Shown: positions 25,688 to 33,723 of the stretch, piece after piece
Layout: each line of letters begins with the position of its first letter
Numbering within the stretch: position 1 is the first letter of the stretch
Source of the DNA: an uncultured Maribacter sp.
GTDB taxonomy: Bacteria > Bacteroidota > Bacteroidia > Flavobacteriales > Flavobacteriaceae
Length of the DNA: 64,000 nt
Direction: 5' to 3'
NCBI RefSeq assembly: GCF_947500405.1
Contig: NZ_CANMRY010000005.1
Location: 1 to 64,000 of the forward strand
Position numbers and translations under genes: made by a program
Notes under the pieces: model-generated
Told to the model about the DNA's origin: nothing
The model's database searches: none
Seen by the model: only the letters and a program-made list of their open reading frames with translations

Positions 25688-27250
25688 TTAATCTTCTGGT
25701 GGATAGCCATGAATATCCTCAAAGACAGTATCAAAATTTGCTCTTAAATATGCATTTAATTTCTTTTTGTAATCATCTTTTAACCAATGTAAAAAATTAA
25801 AAGTACTTCTACTTATGCATTTAGCATAGGTTTGTATTCTATTGTTTATATCTTCCGTTAGTAATTTAGCTAAACCTAAGGCATCATAAACATCTTCACT
25901 GTTTTCTATACAAATATATGCGTGTTGTGCAATAGAACGCTCTAAAACAACTTTAGAGGACTCTCCATTAGAAGTTGCACTAATATAGGTTGCTTTTATA
26001 TCAAAATAAACCTCTTCAGACTTAGGAAATTCTGCTCTAACTTCTTCAGACATTTCATGTCTAAAGTTAGCTTCTATATCCTCATCATCCTGTAATCTAT
26101 CCATGTAGAAATTAGGATTGTTAAATATAGTTTGCCAATCTAAATCTGCTCCCCATGGTCCAAATCTGTAATAGTTATTTCCTAAATCAATAACCTTAAA
26201 AGAAGATTTGTTATTTAAGATACGAGAACCACGCCCAATCATTTGGTAGTATAAGGTAAGTGATTTTGTTGCTCTATTTAATATAATAGTATCTATAGTA
26301 GGTTCATCAAAACCAGTAGTTAAAATACTAACCGATGTTAATACGGCATCTGGTGTTTCTTTAAACCAATTAAGAATTTCTTTTCGTTGTTTTTTTGTAG
26401 CGGTATTATCTAAATGCCTTACTGGTATACCTGCAGCATCAAAAGTGTGATATACATGTATAGAGGTATTAATACCATTGTTAAAAATAAGTGTTTTTTT
26501 ACCTTTAGAGTGCTTTTTATACGCATCTAAAAGCTTTTCTAACATGGCTGGGCTAGAATATAAATCTTCCGATGATTTAACAGTATAATCTCCATTAGAA
26601 CCAACTTCTAAAGAAGTAAGTCCCATATCATACTGAAAAACTTCTGCTTTTGCTAAAAACTCATTTTCTATAAGCGAACCAATACTCTCTCCTGCAATTA
26701 GTTCATCGTAATTATCTTTCATTGGTAAGTTCTTGTTAGAACTTAGTGGCGTTGCTGTTACACCAAGTATGAAAGAATTATTAAAGAACTTAAATAATTT
26801 ATTAAAAGAGTTGTAATGCGCTTCATCAATAATAACTAATCCAACATCTGATATGTCTAGCATATCATCATTTAGTCTGTTATTTAAAGTTTCTACCATT
26901 GCCACAAAACAAACGTATTCGTCTTGGTCCTCAAGGTTTGCAGTACTATTAACTACTTTGTTTACTACCCCAAAGCTCGTAAGCATTTTAGAAGTTTGGC
27001 TACAAAGTTCTACACGGTGTGTCATTACCAAAACCTTCTTATTGTGGTTTTTTAAGTATTGCCTAACCAGTTCTGAAAATATTACTGTTTTACCTCCACC
27101 TGTTGGTAGTTGGTAAAGAAGATGATAATCATCGGGAGCACTATCAAATTTTTCAAAAACTTGGTCAATTGCTCCTTTCTGATAGCTATAAAGTTCTTTA
27201 TCTGTCTTTTTTTCTTGTACTTCGTGTGATAAGTTTGCCATACCTTTCAT
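25688..27250 (-). CDS. DEAD/DEAH superfamily II helicase (SSL2-like), copy 1
   Basis: This 520-residue protein has Walker A PTGGGKT (49-55), DEAH in VIIDEAHYN (about 140), TATPL, and the C-terminal QMIGRGSR motif of superfamily II. The layout matches the SSL2/type III restriction-R-like 'DEAD/DEAH box helicase' family. It has no nuclease domain. A close paralogue lies at 46.5 kb in the same orientation; by eye over half of the residues match. The start could be Met1 (27250) or Met4 (27241). The promoter candidate places transcription start about 5-8 bases before 27250, which favours Met4 if a leader is needed. The role is unknown. Confidence 0.92.
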   Translation of the reverse strand: MKGMANLSHEVQEKKTDKELYSYQKGAIDQVFEKFDSAPDDYHLLYQLPTGGGKTVIFSELVRQYLKNHNKKVLVMTHRVELCSQTSKMLTSFGVVNKVVNSTANLEDQDEYVCFVAMVETLNNRLNDDMLDISDVGLVIIDEAHYNSFNKLFKFFNNSFILGVTATPLSSNKNLPMKDNYDELIAGESIGSLIENEFLAKAEVFQYDMGLTSLEVGSNGDYTVKSSEDLYSSPAMLEKLLDAYKKHSKGKKTLIFNNGINTSIHVYHTFDAAGIPVRHLDNTATKKQRKEILNWFKETPDAVLTSVSILTTGFDEPTIDTIILNRATKSLTLYYQMIGRGSRILNNKSSFKVIDLGNNYYRFGPWGADLDWQTIFNNPNFYMDRLQDDEDIEANFRHEMSEEVRAEFPKSEEVYFDIKATYISATSNGESSKVVLERSIAQHAYICIENSEDVYDALGLAKLLTEDINNRIQTYAKCISRSTFNFLHWLKDDYKKKLNAYLRANFDTVFEDIHGYPPED

Positions 27251-27262
27251 TTCTCAGGACTG

Positions 27263-27295
27263 CAAAACTAAGACCTTTTATAGGGTTTTGCGCAA
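27263..27295 (-). promoter_or_regulatory. sigma-A-type promoter candidate of helicase copy 1
   Basis: The minus strand has TTG at 27295-27293, a 22-base spacer, then TAGTTTTG (27270-27263), fitting TAnnTTTG. The start codon follows 12 bases later. Confidence 0.5.
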
Positions 27296-27391
27296 TTTTT
27301 CGTTAAAAACTCTGTACCTTTTTGTTTAAAGGTCTAATAATTAAGACTATTGGTTGAAATTAATCTTGGAGATTAAATATTTAATACTAAA

Positions 27392-27419
27392 AAACTCCAA
27401 TATATTTATATTGGAGTTT
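27392..27419 (-). terminator. hairpin terminator after cold-shock gene
   Basis: The stem 27392-27404 pairs with 27407-27419 (AAACTCCAATATA with its complement) and has a very short loop. On the minus strand it ends in a five-T run. It lies 22 bases after the cold-shock gene stop. Confidence 0.8.
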
Positions 27420-27441
27420 ACTATTATGTGTTATATAGTAA

Positions 27442-27900
27442 TTAAATTTTCTTTACTCGCACAGCATTCATCCCTTTCATTCCTTTTTCTAATTCAAAGG
27501 AAACTTTATCATTTTCGGCAATTTCATCTATTAAACCACTAACATGGCAAAAATATTTTTCTTGATTATCAGAATCTATGATAAAACCAAATCCTTTAGA
27601 AGTATCAAAGAAAGATACTTTACCATTACGTACTGGGTCAAATTCCTCTTCTTCTCCTTCCACTTTTTTAGGAATACCTAAAACAATATCTTCTGCTTCA
27701 ATTTCTACTTTCATAGATGGATCTGGCGGGGTATCTACAAGATTTCCATTAAAATCTACGTAGGCCATTGGAATACCTTTTTTTCCATTTTCTTTTGCTT
27801 CTTCTTTACGAGCAAGCATTTTTTTTCTTTTTTCTTCACGTTTTTTTAAACGCTTTTTTTCTTTTTCACTTTTATTAAACGTTTGTTGCGACTTTGCCAT
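27442..27900 (-). CDS. cold-shock-domain protein with basic N-terminal extension
   Basis: This 152-residue protein has a cold-shock domain at about 88-152 with RNP-1 (KGFGFI) and RNP-2-like (YFCHVS) motifs, which bind single-stranded RNA or DNA. The N-terminal 35 residues are almost entirely Lys, Arg and Glu, giving a coiled or disordered RNA-binding tail. Classical CspA proteins are about 70 residues; this longer form is common in Flavobacteria. It is probably an RNA chaperone. Confidence 0.94.
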   Translation of the reverse strand: MAKSQQTFNKSEKEKKRLKKREEKRKKMLARKEEAKENGKKGIPMAYVDFNGNLVDTPPDPSMKVEIEAEDIVLGIPKKVEGEEEEFDPVRNGKVSFFDTSKGFGFIIDSDNQEKYFCHVSGLIDEIAENDKVSFELEKGMKGMNAVRVKKI

Positions 27901-28409
27901 TATTACTTATTAAGTTAGGGTATTAATTTTATGGCTTAATGTGAAATAGAATAATTACTTGAAGAGTGCTAAAAAATTTAATCTGAAAAAAATTAACCCT
28001 AATAAATGTAATTTACTGGTACGTATATTACATTAAACCTGCTGTAAAGATACTATTTCTAGTAAATTTTTAAAAGAATTGCGTGTAAAAAAATAGTAAT
28101 GAAACTTACAAGTATTAGATTTTAAATATTTAAATCTAAATTTTAATTTAATATATAAAAATAAAACACTCTTTCTTGTTTATTGTAAGTTGTTGAAATA
28201 CATAATTTTACAACATGTTATTACTACTTTTACATTATTCATAATTTAACTCCTTAAGAAGGATATGAAATGTTGCAATTATTTAATAAAAAGCTAACTT
28301 TAATGAACTTTAAAATGTTTTTAGTCGATAAATAGTAACATAATATCTATTGAAAAATAGACTCATTTAATTATAGCGTATTTTTAACAATTAGTATTAA
28401 AATTATTCA
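27901..28409. other. 508-base AT-rich intergenic region
   Basis: No gene or RNA is recognised. It lies between divergent genes (cold-shock protein and di-haem lipoprotein), so both promoters should be here. Apart from a small inverted pair around 28251-28265 (CTCCTTAAGAAGGA) I see no defined site. Confidence 0.5.
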
Positions 28410-29873
28410 ATGAAGATTTTTGATTTTTTAAAAAGTAGAAAGAATTTATTTTTATTAGCAATTATTTTTTCAGTAAAACTATGTTTATTGTCTTGTTCTA
28501 GTGATAGAGTATCCGAAGAAATAATAGATAAAGAGCCTGAAGAAGAAACTGTGATTATAAAAACCCAGCCAATACCATTTTCTGAGCAGCGAGAAGGCAA
28601 TGCAGAAGCTGGTAAGGAGTATTTGTTATCTGGTAATTATATGAGTTCTGGAGTTCCTTATAATGCTTTTGTACAAGGGAATGGAGAAGACACAAGTAAC
28701 GTTCTAAATAGAACAGGAGATAATGCTGTAATTCCTTATGATTATACTGCAGTAACAGCAAGTAACGGGGTGCGTGTTGTAGCTCCTAATTGTTTAAATT
28801 GCCATTCTTCTAGGATAAATAATGAGCATATAATTGGTTTGGGTAGCCATGATTCTGATTTTACGGTTAACCGAGCAATCCAAACACAAACATTAAATGT
28901 AGCTATTCCTCTTGTTTATGGGGCAGATAGTGACGAATGGGAAGCATATGACCAATTTAGAAAAAGTATTGAAGCCATTGCTCCTAAAACAATTACTAAA
29001 AGTAGAGGTGTAAATACTGCTAATAAAATTGCAGAAGTTTTGATTTCTCATAGAGATAAAAATACGCTTAGATGGTCTAATGAGCCTTATGTAGTATTGC
29101 CAGATGAAGTTATACCAACCGATGTTCCTGCTTGGTGGTTATTAAAAAAGAAAAATGCTATTTTTTATAATGCCATGGGAAGATTAGATTTTTGTAAATC
29201 TATGATTGGGGCTAGTATGTTAACCCTTACAGATATTACAAAAGCGCAGGAATTAGACAAAAATATGGTTGATGTTTTAGCGTATATAGAAACTTTAGAA
29301 GCACCAAAATATCCAGAGAATATTAACGAAGTATTAGTTGCAACTGGAAAAGAATTATTCAATGCTACTTGCGCTACTTGTCATGGAACGTATGGAGAAA
29401 ATGGTTCTTACCCTAACTTATTAGTAGCTTTAGAGAGTATAGAGACAGACCCAGAATTATCTAACCATTACACTACCGTAACAGATGAAACTACTTATTT
29501 CTTTAATTGGTTTAATACAGGTTGGTTTGGTAGTGCTACAGATCCTTTAATATTAACTCCTGAAGGTGGTTACATAGCTCCGCCGTTAGATGGAATTTGG
29601 GCTACGGCACCATATTTACATAATGCTTCTGTGCCAACTTTAGAAGATATGCTAAATAGTAAAGAAAGACCTAAGTTTTGGAAAAGGACTTTCAATAATA
29701 GCGATTATGATTATATAAAATTAGGGTGGAATTATACTGTAGAGAGTAGTAAAACAGATAAAAACACTTATGATACTACTTTAAAGGGGTATGGTAATGG
29801 CGGGCACCGATTTGGAGATAAATTCACCGATGAGGAGCGTAAAGCTGTATTAGAGTATTTAAAAACCTTGTAA
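28410..29873 (+). CDS. di-haem c-type cytochrome lipoprotein
   Basis: This 487-residue protein has a lipobox LLSC (Cys29). Two haem-binding motifs are visible: CLNCH (Cys128, Cys131, His132) and CATCH (Cys321, Cys324, His325). The C-terminal part contains APPLDGIWATAPYLHNASVPTLEDML, a segment shared with bacterial di-haem cytochrome c peroxidase-like and rubber-oxygenase-like proteins. It probably transfers electrons or reduces peroxide at the periplasmic face. Partner genes are not adjacent. The long AT-rich upstream region suggests separate regulation. Confidence 0.93.
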   Translation: MKIFDFLKSRKNLFLLAIIFSVKLCLLSCSSDRVSEEIIDKEPEEETVIIKTQPIPFSEQREGNAEAGKEYLLSGNYMSSGVPYNAFVQGNGEDTSNVLNRTGDNAVIPYDYTAVTASNGVRVVAPNCLNCHSSRINNEHIIGLGSHDSDFTVNRAIQTQTLNVAIPLVYGADSDEWEAYDQFRKSIEAIAPKTITKSRGVNTANKIAEVLISHRDKNTLRWSNEPYVVLPDEVIPTDVPAWWLLKKKNAIFYNAMGRLDFCKSMIGASMLTLTDITKAQELDKNMVDVLAYIETLEAPKYPENINEVLVATGKELFNATCATCHGTYGENGSYPNLLVALESIETDPELSNHYTTVTDETTYFFNWFNTGWFGSATDPLILTPEGGYIAPPLDGIWATAPYLHNASVPTLEDMLNSKERPKFWKRTFNNSDYDYIKLGWNYTVESSKTDKNTYDTTLKGYGNGGHRFGDKFTDEERKAVLEYLKTL

Positions 29874-29878
29874 AAAAG

Positions 29879-29908
29879 AAAAAGGCTCCGTAGTTACGAA
29901 GCCTTTTT
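29879..29908. terminator. bidirectional terminator
   Basis: Outer arms 29879-29887 and 29900-29908 (AAAAAGGCT/AGCCTTTTT) and inner arms 29889-29892 and 29895-29898 (CGTA/TACG) form one long hairpin with A and T runs. It separates the convergent cytochrome and lipoprotein genes. Confidence 0.92.
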
Positions 29909-29926
29909 ATAGTTACATTTATTTTT

Positions 29927-30730
29927 TTATTCCTTTAGTAAAATATCTTCTGTAATACCGTTTGGATATATAACCGTAGCATTAGCATCGCACGTGCCAT
30001 CTCCAAAATTAACTTTTACAAGTAATCCATTTTTACTTAAACTCATTACACCTGTAGTAAAGTGTTCGCAAGCCAAGTTTCCTTCTAAAGTATTTTGTAC
30101 TGCTATAGTATAAGTAGTTTCATCTACTTTTAGTGTCCAATCTCCTTCTACTGTAAAAGTACTTGTTGCATCTGTTGCTCCAGTAGTTAAACTTACTGTT
30201 TTTGTTCCATTTTCAGAAACAACCGAACCATCATCCATAATTATTGTAATAGCATTTAACACCGTAAAAGAAACCTCAGACTGCATAGTTGATGTACTTA
30301 CAGTAAATCTTTTAGTTCCATCTACTTTAATATCTCCAACATAAAAAGCGTCATAGGCAGCTGTGTACGTAATAACCTCATTTTCAATACTGAAAGTAAT
30401 ATCCACACTACCATTTACATTGTCAGTTCCGTTTAAAACACAGTTATTAAAAGTTGCAGTATATCCATTTTCATTAAAAACAATAGAATGACATTCTGAT
30501 GTCTTGTTTGTAGTACCTTGTTTTCCAGAAATACCATTTTCGGCAAATAAATCAGTAATAATAGTGTCTGCTACATTAGAAACCCCTTCAGCAGCTAATA
30601 CAGAAGTAATCTCTTCTTTGTCAATAGAATTGCTATTGCTGTTATCTGAATCGTCACTACAGCTATTAAATATAGAAGCCATTAGAGTAAGAGCTGCTAT
30701 AATTTTTACATTTTTCAGTAATTTTTTCAT
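29927..30730 (-). CDS. beta-rich lipoprotein of unknown function
   Basis: I place the start at 30730 (MKKLLKNVK), not at the upstream Met at 30760, because the lipoprotein signal begins there (lipobox FNSC, Cys24). A TTTTAAA sequence also lies right before it. The 267-residue product is rich in Thr, Val, Asn and Gly with alternating strands, resembling small-molecule-binding or calycin-like surface lipoproteins of Bacteroidetes, but I recognise no named family. It has four Cys in the mature part (including ECHSIVF and NCVLNG). Confidence 0.85.
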   Translation of the reverse strand: MKKLLKNVKIIAALTLMASIFNSCSDDSDNSNSNSIDKEEITSVLAAEGVSNVADTIITDLFAENGISGKQGTTNKTSECHSIVFNENGYTATFNNCVLNGTDNVNGSVDITFSIENEVITYTAAYDAFYVGDIKVDGTKRFTVSTSTMQSEVSFTVLNAITIIMDDGSVVSENGTKTVSLTTGATDATSTFTVEGDWTLKVDETTYTIAVQNTLEGNLACEHFTTGVMSLSKNGLLVKVNFGDGTCDANATVIYPNGITEDILLKE

Positions 30731-30822
30731 TTTAAAATATATTTGGGTTACGAGTGACAAACGTATTTTTTTGGTTTATAGTATTTTATACTATTTACTT
30801 TCGATGACTTTAATATCATAAA

Positions 30823-30834
30823 ATCGTATACGAT
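30823..30834. promoter_or_regulatory. perfect 12-bp palindrome, candidate GntR operator
   Basis: ATCGTATACGAT is fully self-complementary and ends 17 bases before the start codon of the GntR/FCD regulator. FCD-type GntR proteins typically bind short palindromes with a central GTATAC-like core. Its position would allow autoregulation and possibly control of the divergent lipoprotein gene. Confidence 0.6.
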
Positions 30835-30851
30835 ACGTTATATTTGGTATA

Positions 30852-31484
30852 ATGGCAAAAATATTAATATTAAGAGACCAAGTAAGGGAACATTTGCTTA
30901 AACAAATGGTGCTTGGTAATTTACAAATAGGAAATACAATTAATTTAGCTGCATTAGCAAGAAAATTAAACGTTAGTGTTACTCCTATTAGAGAAGCACT
31001 TACACAATTACAACAAGCAAATATTATTAAAGCGGTACCTAATAGAGGTTTTGTTATAGCAGCATTAAATGCCAAAGAAGCGAGTGATTTGTATGAATTA
31101 GTGGCCAATTTAGAAGTTTTAGCAATTGAAAATAGTGATTTTTCTGCTACAGCTATAGAAAAACTAAAAGAACAACAAATAGTATTTGAAAATGCACCAG
31201 ATGCTATTTCTAGGATTAATGCCGATTTTGAGTTTCATAATTTGCTTACTAAATATTATACAAATGATATAGCACTACAAGTTTTAACAGATTTAAAAAC
31301 AAGAATCTTTTTCTATGAAAATGCCTTCATGAAAAACGATTTTTTTTACAATAGAACAGACAATCAGCATGAGGCTATTATAGCAGCAATTGAAGATGAT
31401 AATATACCAACAGCATCTTTATTATTAAAGATGAATTGGATGTTGATATTAAATTATATATTAAAACAGCTGGGTGTAGAATAA
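30852..31484 (+). CDS. GntR-family (FCD) transcriptional regulator
   Basis: This 210-residue protein has an N-terminal winged helix of GntR type (LRDQVREHLLKQMVLGNLQIG, LAALARKLNVSVTPIREALTQLQQANIIKAVPNRGFVIA; about 8-75) and an all-helical FCD effector domain (about 80-205). FCD regulators respond to small carboxylates or sugars acids; the ligand here is unknown. It is divergent from the lipoprotein at 29.9 kb. A perfect palindrome sits just upstream. Confidence 0.94.
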   Translation: MAKILILRDQVREHLLKQMVLGNLQIGNTINLAALARKLNVSVTPIREALTQLQQANIIKAVPNRGFVIAALNAKEASDLYELVANLEVLAIENSDFSATAIEKLKEQQIVFENAPDAISRINADFEFHNLLTKYYTNDIALQVLTDLKTRIFFYENAFMKNDFFYNRTDNQHEAIIAAIEDDNIPTASLLLKMNWMLILNYILKQLGVE

Positions 31485-31714
31485 AAGCAGCTTACCAATG
31501 AACTAGTTACTTTCAACTAAAAAAATGTGTTTTTTAATGCCTTTATTATAAATTTCTGTTAATTAATCACAAAGTATTTGTAAATTGTTAGATAAAAATA
31601 ACAAAAGAAACTACTATTGTACTGTAATTAATACTTTGTAAGTGAAAAAATGTAAGAATCACACAACAAAGTAACTATTACTACGTTTTTATAGAAATTT
31701 AAATTGGAAGCATT

Positions 31715-31861
31715 ATGAAATATCTTTCTCCTGAAATAGAAGCTATTTTAAATAGCAAGAAAAAAACTGAAAAATCTTTAGTTAAGAAAAACATTTCTTG
31801 TGGAATTTTTCAAGACTATGACATTACAGAAGACAATACAAATGAAGAACTAGTTAGTTAA
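31715..31861 (+). CDS. 48-aa small ORF with hairpin over its stop
   Basis: The frame runs from ATG 31715 to TAA 31859-31861 and encodes a polar peptide starting MKYLSPEIEAILNSKKK, with one Cys (NISCGIF) and an acidic C-terminus (DITEDNTNEELVS). There is no signal peptide or membrane segment. An inverted repeat GAACTAGT (31847-31854) / ACTAGTTC (31863-31870) covers the stop codon and could act as a weak terminator. No family is recognised. Its length and lack of competing frame make it plausible but unproven. Confidence 0.5.
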   Translation: MKYLSPEIEAILNSKKKTEKSLVKKNISCGIFQDYDITEDNTNEELVS

Positions 31862-31870
31862 TACTAGTTC
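31847..31870. terminator. inverted repeat over the small-ORF stop
   Basis: GAACTAGT and ACTAGTTC are perfect 8-base arms with an eight-base loop. There is only a weak T tract downstream (TATATTATGTTTT). Confidence 0.45.
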
Positions 31871-31917
31871 TATATTATGTTTTAATCTTAAGGAGGTTTA
31901 AAGTATAAATATATTAT

Positions 31918-32241
31918 TTATGCTATTTCTCCACTTACTCTTTTAGCAATTAAATTTGCTCTCAGTTCTACATACATAGCCTCTTTTATAGCATGATCGC
32001 TTAAAAAGTTATTCATCATGGCGTAACCGTGAACAAAACTAGAGCAAAATTCGTCTATATCGCCACCTGCGCAGGTAGCTTCATATTCTTTTATTATATA
32101 ATCCCAATCAAAAGTATAAGGCTTTGCTTCTACAACGCCGTACAATATTTCATTAAGTCTTTTTAGGGTCTCTCCTAGCTTTGTATTTATAACGCCTACA
32201 GCGCCTTTTACAAAATTAAATTGTGTTCCGTTGTTATACAT
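31918..32241 (-). CDS. 107-aa protein of unknown function
   Basis: The protein is soluble and helical (MYNNGTQFNFVKGAVGVINTKLG, then ...DIDEFCSSFVHGYAMMNNFLSD). Two Cys are present. No known family is recognised. It starts 12 bases after the stop of the upstream membrane protein and so is part of a small minus-strand unit of three genes. Confidence 0.75.
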   Translation of the reverse strand: MYNNGTQFNFVKGAVGVINTKLGETLKRLNEILYGVVEAKPYTFDWDYIIKEYEATCAGGDIDEFCSSFVHGYAMMNNFLSDHAIKEAMYVELRANLIAKRVSGEIA

Positions 32242-32253
32242 GCTTTCTGTTTA

Positions 32254-32775
32254 CTAAATGTTTTCTTCTTCTACGGTTTGTATTTGCTTTTTAGTTTCGA
32301 GGGAACCTTTATGCTTTAGAAAATGCTCTGATAGCATTTTATTATTATTGAAAAAGAAATTAATGGCTAATAGAGAACTAATCACTATAGTTAAAATTAT
32401 TTTTACGTGTGGTTCATTCAAATCAGAGCTTCTAAAATCAAATAAAATTAGTATTATTTGATATAAACTAAGAGAAACAGGTACTAATAAGAAAGGACGA
32501 TATAGTTTATCTTTAGCTTCAAAAAACCAGCCAACATACCCTAAATGGGCAAAAAGATGTATTAAGAAAGTGTAAATAAAAACGCGGTAAGTAGAAAAAC
32601 CAGCAACATAACCTTCAGAATTGGTTAAAAATTCTTGAATACCCCAATCTGGAACCCAAGAAGGGAAGGTGCTCCCACGTATAGTAATAATATCATGAAT
32701 ATAAGGTAACGATGACAATACAATGATTGCCACCGCTTTTAAAAGTTCTTTAAGTATCTCTTTCTTCAATTTCAT
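32254..32775 (-). CDS. four-helix membrane protein of unknown function
   Basis: I choose Met at 32775 (MKLKKEILKELLK) because the first Met at 32799 would add eight residues deep inside the upstream lipoprotein gene. The 173-residue protein has four transmembrane segments (about 10-28, 63-82, 95-115, 125-145) and a charged C-terminal tail. The start overlaps the end of the lipoprotein gene by 26 bases, which suggests translational coupling. No family is recognised. Confidence 0.78.
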   Translation of the reverse strand: MKLKKEILKELLKAVAIIVLSSLPYIHDIITIRGSTFPSWVPDWGIQEFLTNSEGYVAGFSTYRVFIYTFLIHLFAHLGYVGWFFEAKDKLYRPFLLVPVSLSLYQIILILFDFRSSDLNEPHVKIILTIVISSLLAINFFFNNNKMLSEHFLKHKGSLETKKQIQTVEEENI

Positions 32776-32890
32776 CCCTTGCAACACCGTATGTATCATC
32801 AGTCTCAGCAGTTGATTCTTCTGTACAAGAATAATTTAATGCAACAAGACAAAAACATGCTGCCAAAAAATAAAGCTTTTTAGTAATCAT
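32750..32890 (-). CDS. 46-aa lipoprotein
   Basis: The gene begins at ATG 32890 with MITKKLYFLAACFCLVALNYSC, a typical lipoprotein signal (Cys22). The mature peptide has only about 25 residues and is very acidic (TEESTAETDDTYGVARDEIEERDT). A longer frame opens at 32971 but would bury the signal sequence. It overlaps the next gene by 26 bases. Small acidic lipoproteins of this kind are often missed in annotation. Confidence 0.75.
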   Translation of the reverse strand: MITKKLYFLAACFCLVALNYSCTEESTAETDDTYGVARDEIEERDT

Positions 32891-33114
32891 AATATTGTTT
32901 TTAGGGGTTTGTAACCCTTTAATAACAATAGGATGATTAAAAAATTGTACAAAAGCATCAGCTTTCGACAAACTACAACGTATTATAATTCTTACTAAAG
33001 GTATGCGTATTAAGATAATTTTGCAAATTTATAGCCTCACAAAAACAAATATTTTTGTTTTTAAGAACATAATATACTGATATACAGCAGTTAATGAAAA
33101 AAACTGCAGAAAAT

Positions 33115-33723
33115 CTATTCTTGTATTTTTTGTGCAACTAATTGCAAATAGCTTTCAAAAGTATCAATATCTAAAGTATTTAAAGTACACTCACATTTTT
33201 TAACTTCTTGCTTTTCCTGCTCTAAAAGCTTTTTTGCACCAAAATCTTTATTCAAAATTTCTAAAGTAGTATAGTATTTGTCATTAAATAAAGCAGGAAC
33301 ACCAAAACCTTGTGCATACCTAGTAGCTACAATCTTTGAATTTATAGAACCTTTTATCATGGCATTTATATATTCTGTAGAAATATAAGGTTGGTCCGCT
33401 AGTAAAATTAAAATGTTTTGGAAATTATTCTCTAATGCTTTTATTTGTTTTACACCAGAAGCAATACTAGAGCCTAGACCATTTTTCCAATTTGGGTTTA
33501 TGATATAATTTACATCTTGTTTTATGCATTCTAAACTCACTTTATCTGCATAAGCGCCTAAAACTACTAGAATTTCTTTCCCTAAAGATTCTTTAGCAAC
33601 TTTTACAGTATTACCTAAGAATGTACTCTCTTTCCATGGTAGTAATTGCTTTATTTTATTTTTCATTCTGGTAGATGCACCTGCAGCAAGAATAATAATA
33701 GCAGTAGAGGGTTCTAAACTCAT
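33115..33723 (-). CDS. MocA-like molybdopterin nucleotidyltransferase
   Basis: This 202-residue protein has a nucleotidyltransferase fold with LAAGASTRMKNKIKQLLPWKES (consensus LAAGxSxRMGxxKxLL), then LLADQPYIS, typical of MocA/MobA-like enzymes. MocA makes molybdopterin cytosine dinucleotide. It overlaps the XdhC-like gene by four bases (ATGA), a pairing known from molybdenum hydroxylase maturation. No molybdenum hydroxylase gene is visible in the window. Confidence 0.9.
   Translation of the reverse strand: MSLEPSTAIIILAAGASTRMKNKIKQLLPWKESTFLGNTVKVAKESLGKEILVVLGAYADKVSLECIKQDVNYIINPNWKNGLGSSIASGVKQIKALENNFQNILILLADQPYISTEYINAMIKGSINSKIVATRYAQGFGVPALFNDKYYTTLEILNKDFGAKKLLEQEKQEVKKCECTLNTLDIDTFESYLQLVAQKIQE

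Noticed and set aside
25688..27250. Type III restriction enzyme
   Set aside because: There is a helicase core but no endonuclease domain and no methylase neighbour.
31918..32890. Toxin-antitoxin or immunity cluster reading of the small genes
   Set aside because: No toxin, antitoxin or DNA-binding motif is visible. The gene sizes alone do not support it.
32891..32971. Upstream Met extension of the 46-aa lipoprotein
   Set aside because: It would put 27 residues before the lipoprotein signal, which must be N-terminal to work.
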